Shown here: in pieces, positions 33,074 through 41,527 of the stretch
Layout of the letters: each line of letters begins with the position of its first letter
Numbering within the stretch: the first letter of the stretch is position 1
Source of the DNA: Billgrantia montanilacus
GTDB lineage: Bacteria; Pseudomonadota; Gammaproteobacteria; Pseudomonadales; Halomonadaceae
Reading direction: 5' to 3'
DNA: 64,000 nucleotides
Assembly: GCF_003336675.1 (NCBI RefSeq)
Contig: NZ_QPII01000007.1
Span: 124,001 to 188,000 of the forward strand
Notes under the pieces: generated by a model
Told to the model about the DNA's origin: nothing
Databases searched by the model: none
The model's input: only the letters and a program-made list of their open reading frames with translations
Program-made: the position numbers and the translations under genes

Positions 33074-33619
33074 TTAGCGTTCCTGAGAAGCGTCTTTGGT
33101 AGAGAGCTCTTCGAGGGTGACGTGGTGATTGGTGAACACACAGATGTCACCGGCGATATCGAGTGACTTGCGGGTGATGTCGCTGGCCGGTAGGTCGGTG
33201 TTCTCGAGCAGGGCGCGGGCGGCGGCCAGGGCATAGTTGCCGCCCGAGCCGATGGCGATGATGCCTCGTTCGGGCTCCACCACGTCGCCATTGCCGGTGA
33301 TGATCAGCGAGGCCTCCTTGTCGGCCACGGCGAGCAGGGCCTCCAGGCGACGCAGGGCGCGGTCGGTGCGCCAGTCCTTGGCCAGCTCCACGGCGGCCTT
33401 GACCAGGTTGCCCTGATACTTTTCCAGCTGTGCCTCGAAGCGCTCGAACAGGGTGAAGGCGTCGGCCGTGCCGCCGGCGAAGCCTGCCAGCACCTGCCCG
33501 CGATAGAGGCGACGCACCTTGCTGGCGTTGCCTTTCATCACCGTATTGCCCAGCGATACCTGGCCGTCACCGGCAAGGGCAACCTGGTCGCCGCGGCGCA
33601 CGGATACGATCGTGGTCAT
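33074..33619 (-). CDS. hslV: HslV, peptidase subunit of the HslVU protease
   Basis: Proteasome-beta-like threonine protease forming a dodecamer. Of the 181 residues, Met is removed to expose catalytic Thr2 in [30 protein letters not shown] and [13 protein letters not shown] are also typical. It is co-transcribed with hslU. Upstream there is a possible heat-shock promoter (33677-33705) and a perfect 7-bp stem-loop in the leader (33638-33654). It follows ftsN, the same order as in E. coli. Confidence 0.97.
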   Translation of the reverse strand: MTTIVSVRRGDQVALAGDGQVSLGNTVMKGNASKVRRLYRGQVLAGFAGGTADAFTLFERFEAQLEKYQGNLVKAAVELAKDWRTDRALRRLEALLAVADKEASLIITGNGDVVEPERGIIAIGSGGNYALAAARALLENTDLPASDITRKSLDIAGDICVFTNHHVTLEELSTKDASQER

Positions 33620-33637
33620 GGAGAGAACTCCGTAACG

Positions 33638-33654
33638 GGGAGCGCAACGCTCCC
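33638..33654 (-). promoter_or_regulatory. Stem-loop in the hslV leader
   Basis: GGGAGCG (33638-33644) and CGCTCCC (33648-33654) form a 7-bp stem with a 3-nt loop, ending 18 bases before the hslV ATG. A stem-loop in the hslVU 5' leader is also known from E. coli, where it affects expression; equivalence here is inferred from position. Confidence 0.5.
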
Positions 33655-33676
33655 GATGACTTTCGGCACCGCGGCA

Positions 33677-33705
33677 GAGCCGGGCGCCGTGAACGAGCAT
33701 TCAAG
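33677..33705 (-). promoter_or_regulatory. Possible heat-shock (sigma32) promoter for hslVU
   Basis: On the - strand, CTTGAAT (33705-33699) matches the sigma32 -35 CTTGAAA. After a 14-bp spacer, CCCGGCTC (33684-33677) is a partial match to CCCCATNT. hslVU is a heat-shock operon in enterics, so placement is plausible; the -10 is weak. Confidence 0.38.
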
Positions 33706-33770
33706 GAAAGTGCGGGCGTGATGCCTCGAATTCAACCGGCAGTGTCGTTGCAGCAGGCAATTACCGTCCG

Positions 33771-34505
33771 TCAGTTACTGGCCCTGTGCCGCAGCGGCGT
33801 GATCCCCTGGGTGGTCATCAGGTCCTCTGCACGGTTGAGTTCACGGGTATCGTCGTAGGGGCCCACCATGACCCGGTGCCAGGTATCGCCTTCGGCCGAC
33901 TGCACCTGGCTGACCTGGGCCACCAGGCTGAGGTTGCGCAGACGCTGCCTCAGCGCTTCGGCGTCGGCCGGCTGACGGAAAGAGGCGGCTTGAAGCATAT
34001 AGCGCGTTCCGTCAGGCACTGCCGCCTCGCTGGCGGCTTCGCTAACCGTGGCGTTGGCATCATCCTGCAGATTGGCGGCGATGACCTGGGCGATCGGGTC
34101 ATCGACCCTGTCGCCGTCGGCAGGCGCCTCGGTGACGTCGGGCACGGGCGTGACGATTTCGGGGGGGGAGGCCGTCGAGGCGACGTCACGGGGTGCCACG
34201 ACCTCTTCGGGTAGCAGCGTATAGAACTCGAAGGTCGGCATGCGCGGCTCGCTGGGCTCGACGGTGGGCGTGGGTGGCGCCTGCTCCGTCGTCGGGGCGC
34301 GCGGAATCAGGTTGGCCAGCGGCGAGTCGTGTCCCTCCTGCCAGGGCGCCGTACCGTGCTGATGCTGCGCCAGCAGAAAGCCCGCCACCACACCGCCCAT
34401 TCCCCAGACCCAGCCGGGCAGGCGGAAGCCCTCGCGGCGTCGCGTATTGCGGCGCTGGCTGGCAGTGGCGCCGCGCTTCTTCGGAGGGGCTCGACGGGTA
34501 GCCAT
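33771..34505 (-). CDS. ftsN: SPOR-domain cell division protein, FtsN-like
   Basis: Bitopic divisome protein of 244 residues. It has a basic cytosolic N-terminus (RAPPKKRG...RRNTRRRE), one membrane helix at about residues 31-46, a Pro/Thr/Glu-rich periplasmic linker, and a C-terminal SPOR domain (about 165-244; RYMLQAASFRQPADAEALRQ) that binds denuded septal peptidoglycan. The FtsN identity rests on topology plus location between argS and hslV, the E. coli-type neighbourhood. It starts 3 bp after argS, so they are co-transcribed. Confidence 0.88.
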   Translation of the reverse strand: MATRRAPPKKRGATASQRRNTRRREGFRLPGWVWGMGGVVAGFLLAQHQHGTAPWQEGHDSPLANLIPRAPTTEQAPPTPTVEPSEPRMPTFEFYTLLPEEVVAPRDVASTASPPEIVTPVPDVTEAPADGDRVDDPIAQVIAANLQDDANATVSEAASEAAVPDGTRYMLQAASFRQPADAEALRQRLRNLSLVAQVSQVQSAEGDTWHRVMVGPYDDTRELNRAEDLMTTQGITPLRHRASN

Positions 34506-34508
34506 GGC

Positions 34509-36194
34509 TTACATTTCCTCCGGGGCGCTGACGCCCATGAGGTCGAGCCCGTTGCGCAGTACCTGACGCGTAGCGAGGCCCAGGGCCAGTCGGGCATTGC
34601 GCAGTTCGTCATCCTCGACCATCACCTTGACGGCGTTGTAACAGGAGTGGAACTCGGCGGCCAGGTCCAGCAGGTACTGGGCCACCTGCTGCGGCTCCCG
34701 CGACAGGGCTGCATGGGAAACGACTTCCGGGAAGCGAGCCAGACGGTTCATCACCGCCTTCTCCTGCTCCGCTTCCAGCTTTGCCAGGCTGACCATGGCC
34801 AGGTCGTGATCGAAATGCAGGGATTCGGCGTCGGCCTTGCGCAGCATGCTGCAGACCCGGGCATGGGCGTACTGCACGTAATAGACCGGGTTGTCGTTGG
34901 ACTGCGAGCGCGCCAGGTCGATGTCGAAGGTCAACTGGGAGTCCGCCCGACGGGCGGCCAGGAAGAAGCGGGTGGCGTCGCGGCCCACCTCGTCGATCAG
35001 GTCGCGCACCGTGACGTAGCTGCCGGCACGCTTGGAGAGCTTCACCTCGACCCCTGAGCGGGTGACCATCACCATCTGGTGCAGCACGTAGTCGGGCCAG
35101 CCCTCGGGAATTCCGGCCTCCAGGGCCTGGAGGCCGGCCCGTACCCGGGTCACGGTCGAGTGGTGGTCGGCGCCCTGTTCATCGATTACCGTGCTGAAAC
35201 CGCGCTGCCACTTGTTAAGGTGATAGGCCACGTCGGGCAGGAAGTAGGTGTAGCTGCCATCCGACTTGCGCATCACCCGGTCCTTATCGTCACCGAAACG
35301 GGTGGTGCGCAGCCAAAGGGCGCCGTCCTGCTCATAGGTGTGGCCGTTGGCGATGAGCCGCTCGACGGTTTCCTCGACCTTGCCCTGGTCGTAGAGGGAG
35401 GATTCGAGGAAGTAGACATCGAACGAGACGCCGAAGGCCTTGAGATCAAGATCCTGCTCGCGGCGAAGCCAGGCCACGGCGAAGTCGCGGATGGCGTCGA
35501 GGTCGTCGGGGTCCGCCTTGGCGGTGACGTGGCGGTCGTCGGCATGGACCGTCTCGCCGGCCAGGTAATCCTTGGCTACCTCGGAAATGTAGTCGCCGCG
35601 GTAACCGTCGGCGGGCCAGGCGGCACTGTCGGGCTCGATGCCCTTGACCCGAGCCTGTACCGACAGCGCCAGGTTGCTGATCTGGGCGCCGGCGTCGTTG
35701 TAGTAGAACTCCCGGGTGACGTCGAAGCCGGTGGCTTCCAGCAGGCGACAGATGCAGTCGCCGATGGCCGCGCCGCGACCGTGGCCCACGTGGAGCGGGC
35801 CGGTGGGGTTGGCGGAAACGAACTCCACCTGCACTTTCTGACCCTTGCCCGTCAGGTTGCGGCCGAAGGTGTCGCCGGCCTCCAGTACCTGGCGTATTAC
35901 CTGCGCGGCGGCATCGGTGGCAGCGAAGAAGTTGATGAAGCCGGGACCGGCGATTTCGACCTTCTGTACCGCCTCGCTGGCGGGCAGGGCCGCCATCAGC
36001 GCTTCTGCCAGCTCGCGGGGCTTCCTGCCGGCCGGTTTGGCGAGCATCAGCGCCAGATTGGTGGCGTAGTCGCCGTGGGCCTTGTCCCGGGTGGGGTCGA
36101 CCTTGATGGCGGGGGCGGCATCCGCGGGCAGCACACCCTGCTGCTTGAGGTTATCGAGGGCATTCTCGAGCAGGGAAACGATCGTTTCTTTCAT
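34509..36194 (-). CDS. argS: Arginyl-tRNA synthetase
   Basis: Class I aminoacyl-tRNA synthetase of 561 residues (E. coli 577). It has the N-terminal Add-1 domain for tRNA D-loop recognition, the HIGH motif in [14 protein letters not shown], the catalytic core, [11 protein letters not shown] in the KMSKS position, and a C-terminal anticodon-binding helical bundle ending [14 protein letters not shown] 36194 gives the conserved start [14 protein letters not shown]; the longer open frame upstream has no homology. A promoter lies about 100 bp upstream. It heads argS-ftsN-hslVU. Confidence 0.97.
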   Translation of the reverse strand: MKETIVSLLENALDNLKQQGVLPADAAPAIKVDPTRDKAHGDYATNLALMLAKPAGRKPRELAEALMAALPASEAVQKVEIAGPGFINFFAATDAAAQVIRQVLEAGDTFGRNLTGKGQKVQVEFVSANPTGPLHVGHGRGAAIGDCICRLLEATGFDVTREFYYNDAGAQISNLALSVQARVKGIEPDSAAWPADGYRGDYISEVAKDYLAGETVHADDRHVTAKADPDDLDAIRDFAVAWLRREQDLDLKAFGVSFDVYFLESSLYDQGKVEETVERLIANGHTYEQDGALWLRTTRFGDDKDRVMRKSDGSYTYFLPDVAYHLNKWQRGFSTVIDEQGADHHSTVTRVRAGLQALEAGIPEGWPDYVLHQMVMVTRSGVEVKLSKRAGSYVTVRDLIDEVGRDATRFFLAARRADSQLTFDIDLARSQSNDNPVYYVQYAHARVCSMLRKADAESLHFDHDLAMVSLAKLEAEQEKAVMNRLARFPEVVSHAALSREPQQVAQYLLDLAAEFHSCYNAVKVMVEDDELRNARLALGLATRQVLRNGLDLMGVSAPEEM

Positions 36195-36300
36195 GAAGTC
36201 TGTTGTCCTGTAGCGCCGGGCCCGCATCGGGTTAAGGGTGACTGTGCGACTGGCGGGCGGACGCAGGCATGAAAACTCGCCCGGTCGGGCATGATCGCCC

Positions 36301-36329
36301 ATTATCGGCAATTGTGCCTCGGCTTTAAA
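36301..36329 (-). promoter_or_regulatory. Candidate promoter for argS-ftsN
   Basis: On the - strand, TTTAAA (36329-36324) and GATAAT (36306-36301, 5/6) are spaced 17 bp apart. The transcript would start near 36294, about 100 nt before the argS ATG. Confidence 0.45.
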
Positions 36330-36383
36330 CCCCGCGCAGGCAGGCTGTTCTAGGGCGCCCTGGCCCAGTGGCTTGAATTGTCG

Positions 36384-38624
36384 TCAGGAGAGCGTCTGGG
36401 GGTCGACATCCAGCGACCAGCGGGCCTTGCGTGCCTCGGGGGTTGCCTCCAGCCAGGCGGTGAGCTGGGCGCAGGCTTCATGGAGCTGGCTGCGCTTGTC
36501 GCTGGCCAGCATCAGCTGCAGGTGGTAGCGGTTCTGGCGCCGTTCCATGGGCGCTGGCACCGGGCCCAGGCAGTCCACGCCGAGCCCGCGTGCCTGCAGC
36601 CACTCGCGCAGTGCCGCCGAAGCGTTCGAGGCCAGGGCATTGGCCGCGTCCTCACGGGGGCTTTCCAGGCGCAGCAGGGCGAGGAAGCGAAAGGGGGGGA
36701 GGCCCGCGGCGCGCCGCTCGGCCAGCAGTTGCTCGGCAAGGGCGTCATAGCCGGTTTCCGCCAGCAGCCGCAGGTGCGGGTCGTCGTCGTGCAGTGTCTG
36801 CACCAGCACCCGGCCTGGGTGGGACGAGCGGCCGGCTCGGCCGGCGACCTGCACCAGCAGCTGGGCACTGTGCTCCAGGGCGCGAAAGTCGCTGGCGTAG
36901 AGCCCGGCGTCGGCATTGACCACTACCACCAGGGTCACATGGGGCAGGTGGTGTCCCTTGGCAAGCATCTGTGTGCCCACCAGCAGGCAGGGCTCACCGC
37001 GCTTCACCTCGGTCAGGATCGCCTCGAAGGCGTCGCGGCGGCGGGTGCTGTCGCGGTCGATGCGGTGTACCGGCACCTGGGGGAAGAGGGCGGCCAGGGT
37101 CTCTTCGGTGCGCTCGGTGCCGCTGCCGAGCGGACGAAGATCGCCGCTGCCGCAGGCCGGGCAGGCGTCTGGAATCGGGCGCCGCTTGTCGCAGTGGTGG
37201 CAGGCCAGCACGGGCGGCTGGCGATGCAGGGTCATGCGCGCATCGCAGTGGTCGCAGTCGGCCAGCCAGCCGCAGGCGTGGCAGGCCAGGGTGGGGGCGA
37301 AGCCACGTCGATTGATGAACACCAGTACCTGATGGCCGGCATCGAGGGTGCCGCGAATCGCCTCCAGCACGGGAGGAATCAGGCCGCCCTGGCGGGGGCG
37401 TCCACGCAGGTCGACCAGCTCCAGCCGGGCCGGGGCGTGACGGCTGGCGCGCTGGGTCAGCCTCAGGTGACGGTAGGCGCCGCTGCGGGCGTGGTGCAGG
37501 CTCTCCAGCGATGGGGTGGCGGTGCCAAGGACCAGCGGGATGCCATGGTGGTGGGCGCGCGCCACGGCCAGGTCCCGTGCATGGTAGCGCAGCCCTTCCT
37601 GCTGCTTGAACGAGCCGTCATGCTCCTCGTCGACGATGATGACCCCGGGGCGGGAGAGCGGCGTGAAGATGGCCGAGCGGGTGCCGATGATGATGGGTGC
37701 CCGACCGCTGGCGGCGGCTTCCCAGGCGTCCAGGCGTTCGTTGTCGGTCAGCCCCGAATGCAGTGCCACCACCGGCACCTGGAAGCGCTGGCGGAAACGG
37801 GCCAGGGTCTGGGGGGTGAGCCCGATCTCGGGTACCAGCAGCAGTGCCTGCCGGCCGCGGCTAACAACCGCTTCGATCAGTTGAAGATAGACTTCGGTCT
37901 TGCCGCTGCCGGTGACGCCGTGCAGCAGGCAGGGGTGGAAATGGTCCAGTCTCTCGTGGATGGCCGCCAGAGCTGCCGCCTGCTCCCGTTTCAGCGGCAG
38001 CGACGGTTCGGCAAGCAGGTGGCCGCTGGCTGGCTGAGGGGAGGCCGTCAGGGGGGTCTCCTGGCGCTCGAGCAGCCCCTTTTCTACCAGGGCCAGCAGC
38101 TGTTCGCGGGTAAAGGACTGAGCCACGACCGCCTGGGTGGGCAGGCCGTGGGGGTGCTGGCGCAGCATGGCCAGAAGCTCGGCCTGGCGAGGGGCGCGCT
38201 TGAGGCGTTCGTCACCCGGGCCCCGGCCGCTGTCGGTGACGCGCCACTGTTCGCGCATGCGGCCCGCCACGGGCCGGCCCTGGCGCAGCAGGACCGGCAT
38301 GGCCTGGTGCAGGGTGTCGCCCAGCGAGTGCTGGTAATAGCGGGCAGTGAAGCGGCACAGCCACAGCCAGTCGGCCGGCAGCGGGGACGCATCCAGCCAC
38401 TCTTCCACTGGCTTCAGCTTGGCCAGTGGCAGGTCGCTGTCATGGCGACAGCTCTCTACCACGCCCACGACAAGACGTCGGCCGAAAGGCACTCGAACGC
38501 GAATGCCCGGCTGCCAGCCGTCGGGCGGTGGCGCCTGGCTCGGCCGATAATCGAAAAGCCGCCGCAGTGGCGTGGGGATGGCCACGCGCAGTACGGAGGG
38601 GCTAATGCAAGATGAGTCGGGCAA
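36384..38624 (-). CDS. priA: Primosomal protein N' (replication restart helicase PriA)
   Basis: 3'-to-5' DNA helicase that reloads the replisome at stalled forks. The 746-residue product (E. coli 732) has the 3'-end-binding domain (SVLRVAIPTPLRRLFDYRP), the Walker A GVTGSGKTEVYL, the DEAH-type IVDEEHDG, eight zinc-ligand cysteines in CHACGWLADCDHCD and CHHCDKRRPIPDACPACG, and the C-terminal helicase half. No ATG fits: TTG 38624 with GGAGG four bases upstream (on -) is the best start, since the in-frame ATG at 38750 would run through the rpmE leader. The start region overlaps the divergent rpmE promoter. Confidence 0.93.
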   Translation of the reverse strand: MPDSSCISPSVLRVAIPTPLRRLFDYRPSQAPPPDGWQPGIRVRVPFGRRLVVGVVESCRHDSDLPLAKLKPVEEWLDASPLPADWLWLCRFTARYYQHSLGDTLHQAMPVLLRQGRPVAGRMREQWRVTDSGRGPGDERLKRAPRQAELLAMLRQHPHGLPTQAVVAQSFTREQLLALVEKGLLERQETPLTASPQPASGHLLAEPSLPLKREQAAALAAIHERLDHFHPCLLHGVTGSGKTEVYLQLIEAVVSRGRQALLLVPEIGLTPQTLARFRQRFQVPVVALHSGLTDNERLDAWEAAASGRAPIIIGTRSAIFTPLSRPGVIIVDEEHDGSFKQQEGLRYHARDLAVARAHHHGIPLVLGTATPSLESLHHARSGAYRHLRLTQRASRHAPARLELVDLRGRPRQGGLIPPVLEAIRGTLDAGHQVLVFINRRGFAPTLACHACGWLADCDHCDARMTLHRQPPVLACHHCDKRRPIPDACPACGSGDLRPLGSGTERTEETLAALFPQVPVHRIDRDSTRRRDAFEAILTEVKRGEPCLLVGTQMLAKGHHLPHVTLVVVVNADAGLYASDFRALEHSAQLLVQVAGRAGRSSHPGRVLVQTLHDDDPHLRLLAETGYDALAEQLLAERRAAGLPPFRFLALLRLESPREDAANALASNASAALREWLQARGLGVDCLGPVPAPMERRQNRYHLQLMLASDKRSQLHEACAQLTAWLEATPEARKARWSLDVDPQTLS

Positions 38625-38653
38625 TTGGCCTCCGGCCTCGGCTCTGCTAGAAT
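38625..38653 (+). promoter_or_regulatory. Strong rpmE promoter, adjacent to the priA start
   Basis: TTGGCC (38625-38630) and TAGAAT (38648-38653, 5/6) are spaced 17 bp apart, with an extended -10 TG (TGCTAGAAT). It predicts a leader of about 110 nt before rpmE. The -35 abuts the proposed TTG start codon of priA on the other strand. Confidence 0.58.
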
Positions 38654-38770
38654 GTTCCGCCGTCGTGGCGCCTGGTGCTCCCGGCGGCAACCGGTTAGAG
38701 ACGACAGACAACCCGTATGCGGTGCCTGGCAACGGATCAGGTGGCGGCATACCGCTCCATGAGGCTCAAG

Positions 38771-38986
38771 ATGAAACAAGGTATCCACCCCGATTACAAG
38801 ACGGTCACGGCCACTTGCTCCTGCGGCGCGACCTTCGAGGTCGGCTCCACGGTTGGCCACGACCTGTCACTGGACGTTTGTTCCCAGTGTCATCCCTTCT
38901 ACACCGGCAAGCAGAAGCAGGCGACCACCGGTGGTCGCGTCGAACGCTTCAACAAGCGCTTCGGTGCCGCCATCAAGCGTGGCTGA
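38771..38986 (+). CDS. rpmE: 50S ribosomal protein L31 (zinc-binding type)
   Basis: Small protein at the central protuberance/30S bridge of the ribosome. Of 71 residues, zinc ligands are Cys16, Cys18, Cys37 and Cys40 (TCSCG ... [10 protein letters not shown]), so this is the C+ form that binds zinc, unlike the zinc-free paralogue ykgM/rpmE2. ATG 38771 gives the standard MKQGIHPDY start; upstream in-frame ATGs lie in the leader. It is divergent from priA and ends at a clear terminator. The long leader could host autoregulation, which is untested. Confidence 0.97.
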   Translation: MKQGIHPDYKTVTATCSCGATFEVGSTVGHDLSLDVCSQCHPFYTGKQKQATTGGRVERFNKRFGAAIKRG

Positions 38987-39017
38987 TACGCGGCTTGCCC
39001 GCGGCTGCGGCCGAAAG

Positions 39018-39047
39018 GAAACCCGCCCAGGTGGCGGGTTTCTTTTT
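39018..39047 (+). terminator. rpmE intrinsic terminator
   Basis: The 10-bp stem GAAACCCGCC (39018-39027) pairs with GGCGGGTTTC (39033-39042), with a 5-nt loop and a following TTTTT. Confidence 0.9.
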
Positions 39048-39197
39048 GCCTGTACCTCTTGCCTGTAACTCTTGTCCGTACCTCGGAGGCACGGCGCGAT
39101 AAGGAATGTCTTATGACTGGGTCCCCAGGCATAAGTTACAGCAAATGGCGGCGAATGGTCATGAACAGGCGAAGAAAAGGCGCGAACGGGCCGGGCA

Positions 39198-39226
39198 TTG
39201 AGGAATGGAAGGTTTTTCTATATTCT
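39198..39226 (+). promoter_or_regulatory. Candidate malic enzyme promoter
   Basis: TTGAGG (39198-39203) and TATTCT (39221-39226) are spaced 17 bp apart within an AT-rich stretch (39210-39245) that stands out from its GC-rich surroundings, about 44 bp before the maeB ATG. Confidence 0.38.
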
Positions 39227-39269
39227 GAATTTCTTTCCTATATACGCTACACGGATACCGGATCACAGA

Positions 39270-40541
39270 ATGACAGATGCCAAGAAGCAGGCCGCGCTGG
39301 ATTATCACGCCAAGCCCATTCCCGGAAAACTCTCGGTGGAGCTGACCAAGCCCACTGCGACGGCTCGTGATCTCTCCCTCGCCTACAGCCCCGGCGTCGC
39401 CGAGCCGGTCCGTGAGATCGCCCGTGACCCGGAGAATGCTTACCGCTACACCGGCAAGGGCAATCTGGTCGCGGTGATTTCCGACGGCAGCGCCATTCTC
39501 GGCCTGGGCAACCTGGGGCCCCTGGCCAGCAAGCCGGTCATGGAGGGTAAAGGGGTCCTGTTCAAGTGCTTTGCCGGCATCAATTCGGTGGATATCGAGG
39601 TCAATGCCGAGAGTCCCCAGGCCTTCATCGATACCGTGGCGCGCATTGCCGACACCTGGGGGGGTATCAATCTCGAGGATATCAAGGCCCCCGAGTGCTT
39701 CGAGATCGAGCAGGCGCTGATCGAGCAGTGCAGTATCCCCGTCTTCCACGATGACCAGCATGGTACCGCCATCGTCACCGCGGCGGGCATGCTCAACGCG
39801 CTGGATATCGCCGGCAAGCGACTCGAAGACGCCAGGATCGTCTGCCTGGGTGCCGGTGCCGCAGCCATCGCCTGCATGAAGCTGCTGATCTCCTGCGGTG
39901 CCCGCCCCGAGAATCTGGTGATGCTCGATCGTCGCGGCGTGATCCATGCCGGGCGCGAGGGGCTCAATCCCTACAAGGCGATGTTCGCCGTGGAAACCGA
40001 GAAGCGAACCCTGGACGATGCCATCGACGGTGCCGATGTCTTCATCGGGCTTTCTGGGCCCAATCTGATGACGGCCGATCATATTCGCAAGATGGCGCCC
40101 AACCCCATCGTCTTCGCCTGCACCAACCCCGATCCAGAGATCAATCCCGAGCTGGCGCGGGAGACGCGCCCGGATGTGATCATGGCCACCGGTCGCTCGG
40201 ATTATCCCAATCAGGTCAACAATGTGCTGGGCTTTCCCTTTATCTTTCGCGGCGCGCTGGACGTGCGAGCCACGCGCATCAACGAGGAGATGAAGGTCGC
40301 GGCTGTGCATGCGCTGAAGGATCTGGCTCGCGAGCCGGTACCCCAGGCGGTGCTCGATGCCTACGAGCTTGACCACATGGCGTTCGGCCCCGAGTACATC
40401 ATTCCCACCCCGGTGGATGTGCGCCTGCTTGAGAGGATCACCTCGGCGGTGGCCCAGGCGGCAGTGGATTCCGGCGTGGCGCGCCGGCCCTATCCGGCCC
40501 ACTACCCGCTCAAGACCGTGGATGACGTCTACGGCAATTGA
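39270..40541 (+). CDS. maeB: Malic enzyme, short form (oxaloacetate-decarboxylating, probably NADP)
   Basis: Oxidatively decarboxylates malate to pyruvate, giving NAD(P)H. The 423-residue product has the MaeB-type malic domain (SLAYSPGVAEPVREI, NLEDIKAPECFEIE, HDDQHGTAIV) and a Rossmann domain (VCLGAGAAAIA, GLSGPNLM). It lacks the phosphotransacetylase-like C-terminal domain of E. coli MaeB (759 residues), as does the Pseudomonas enzyme. Cofactor choice is assumed from the family. ATG 39270 begins MTDAKKQAALDYHAKPIPGK; the earlier in-frame ATG 39198 adds a non-conserved stretch within the promoter-like region. Confidence 0.9.
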   Translation: MTDAKKQAALDYHAKPIPGKLSVELTKPTATARDLSLAYSPGVAEPVREIARDPENAYRYTGKGNLVAVISDGSAILGLGNLGPLASKPVMEGKGVLFKCFAGINSVDIEVNAESPQAFIDTVARIADTWGGINLEDIKAPECFEIEQALIEQCSIPVFHDDQHGTAIVTAAGMLNALDIAGKRLEDARIVCLGAGAAAIACMKLLISCGARPENLVMLDRRGVIHAGREGLNPYKAMFAVETEKRTLDDAIDGADVFIGLSGPNLMTADHIRKMAPNPIVFACTNPDPEINPELARETRPDVIMATGRSDYPNQVNNVLGFPFIFRGALDVRATRINEEMKVAAVHALKDLAREPVPQAVLDAYELDHMAFGPEYIIPTPVDVRLLERITSAVAQAAVDSGVARRPYPAHYPLKTVDDVYGN

Positions 40542-40567
40542 GGCGTCTGAATGTCCTGTCTGTCGAT

Positions 40568-40590
40568 GCGCCGGCCTTTTGGGCCGGCGC
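40568..40590. terminator. GC-rich hairpin between maeB and the DUF481 gene
   Basis: GCGCCGGCC (40568-40576) pairs with GGCCGGCGC (40582-40590), loop TTTTG. There is no T-run on either side, so intrinsic termination is uncertain. It lies between two convergent genes. Confidence 0.45.
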
Positions 40591-40651
40591 AGCGCGTCCA
40601 GGAGGCACTTTTCTGTTGATCAGGTCTGTCTATCTGGTCTGTCGATCAGGC

Positions 40652-41419
40652 CTACCAGTTATAGAGCAGCGTGACGTTGGTGGTGTTGTCGGTGTCTGCC
40701 ACGGCCGTCTCGGGAGGGTTGGAGTTGTGCTTGACCTCATGCGAGAGCCTCAGGGACAGGCGCGAATTGAGGCGGGCGGTCAGTGACGAGAGAGAACGTG
40801 AGGTCGTGTTCTCGTCGGTGGACTCCACCGACATCTCCTGGCGGAGGCTGGCGAATTTCGACAGCGTCCAGTGGTAGTCGAGGGCGCTGTAGATCACCGC
40901 TAGCCCCCGGTCTCCTTCATCGTCGATGCGGTCATGGCGATAGCCCGGCCCGGCTTCGAGGGACAGCTGGTGGCGATCGCTCTCAATGATGTCTCGGCCG
41001 TAGCCGCCAATGACCGTGGACTGCTGGTTATACCCGCTGAAGCGATCCTTTTCCCAGCGGGCAAAGCCGAACACATAGTGGGGGCCGTCGAAATCGTAGC
41101 GCTCCCGGCCCGACACCAGATACTGCTCGGCGCTGGTGTCGCCGTTGCGGTTCACGTTGCGAACTTCCCCGCGCAGCGTGTGCGTCCAGTCCCCGGTCAG
41201 CCAGGAAAGGCGGCTCTTGCCTATCAGCGTCTGGCTGTCGGTATTGCCGGAGAGGTGGGTGTAGCCCAGTTCGGCTTCGCCGCTGAAGGAGGGGGCATCG
41301 TCGTCCGGGGGTGGGGGTGCATAGAAGAAGCCTGTCGCCTGAGCGATGCCGGGAAGTGCGGTGCCGAATAGTGCAAAGAGGCTGAAGGTGAACCAGGAGG
41401 GTGCTGTGGGGCGTTGCAT
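40652..41419 (-). CDS. DUF481 outer-membrane beta-barrel protein
   Basis: A 255-residue exported protein. The signal peptide is about 28 residues (PTAPSWFTFSLFALFGTALP, cleaved near AQA), followed by alternating amphipathic strands (GEAELGYTHLSGNTDSQTLIGK, LSLEAGPGYRHDRIDD) and a terminal aromatic residue (TLLYNW), typical of outer-membrane barrels. DUF481 members include the E. coli YdiY type, sometimes labelled salt-induced outer membrane proteins; the function is unknown. ATG 41419 starts at the signal peptide; a GTG 13 codons earlier is possible. It lies between convergent maeB and the PBP1A gene. Confidence 0.82.
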   Translation of the reverse strand: MQRPTAPSWFTFSLFALFGTALPGIAQATGFFYAPPPPDDDAPSFSGEAELGYTHLSGNTDSQTLIGKSRLSWLTGDWTHTLRGEVRNVNRNGDTSAEQYLVSGRERYDFDGPHYVFGFARWEKDRFSGYNQQSTVIGGYGRDIIESDRHQLSLEAGPGYRHDRIDDEGDRGLAVIYSALDYHWTLSKFASLRQEMSVESTDENTTSRSLSSLTARLNSRLSLRLSHEVKHNSNPPETAVADTDNTTNVTLLYNW

Positions 41420-41527
41420 GACAAGGCGTACCTGCTTTTCCGTGAGACTGGGCCGCACGTGAGTGCGGCAGACGCGGTTGGCAAGACGTAAAGGGCGGCG
41501 TCCCTGCCGCCCGGCGAAATGATGGGT

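Noticed and set aside
36378..38615. A 745-codon open frame on + opposite priA
   Set aside because: Anti-frame of priA; the zinc cysteines and helicase motifs on - prove the real gene.
39198..39269. Longer malic enzyme start at ATG 39198
   Set aside because: The extra residues lie in the AT-rich promoter-like stretch and are not part of the conserved family N-terminus; ATG 39270 is preferred.
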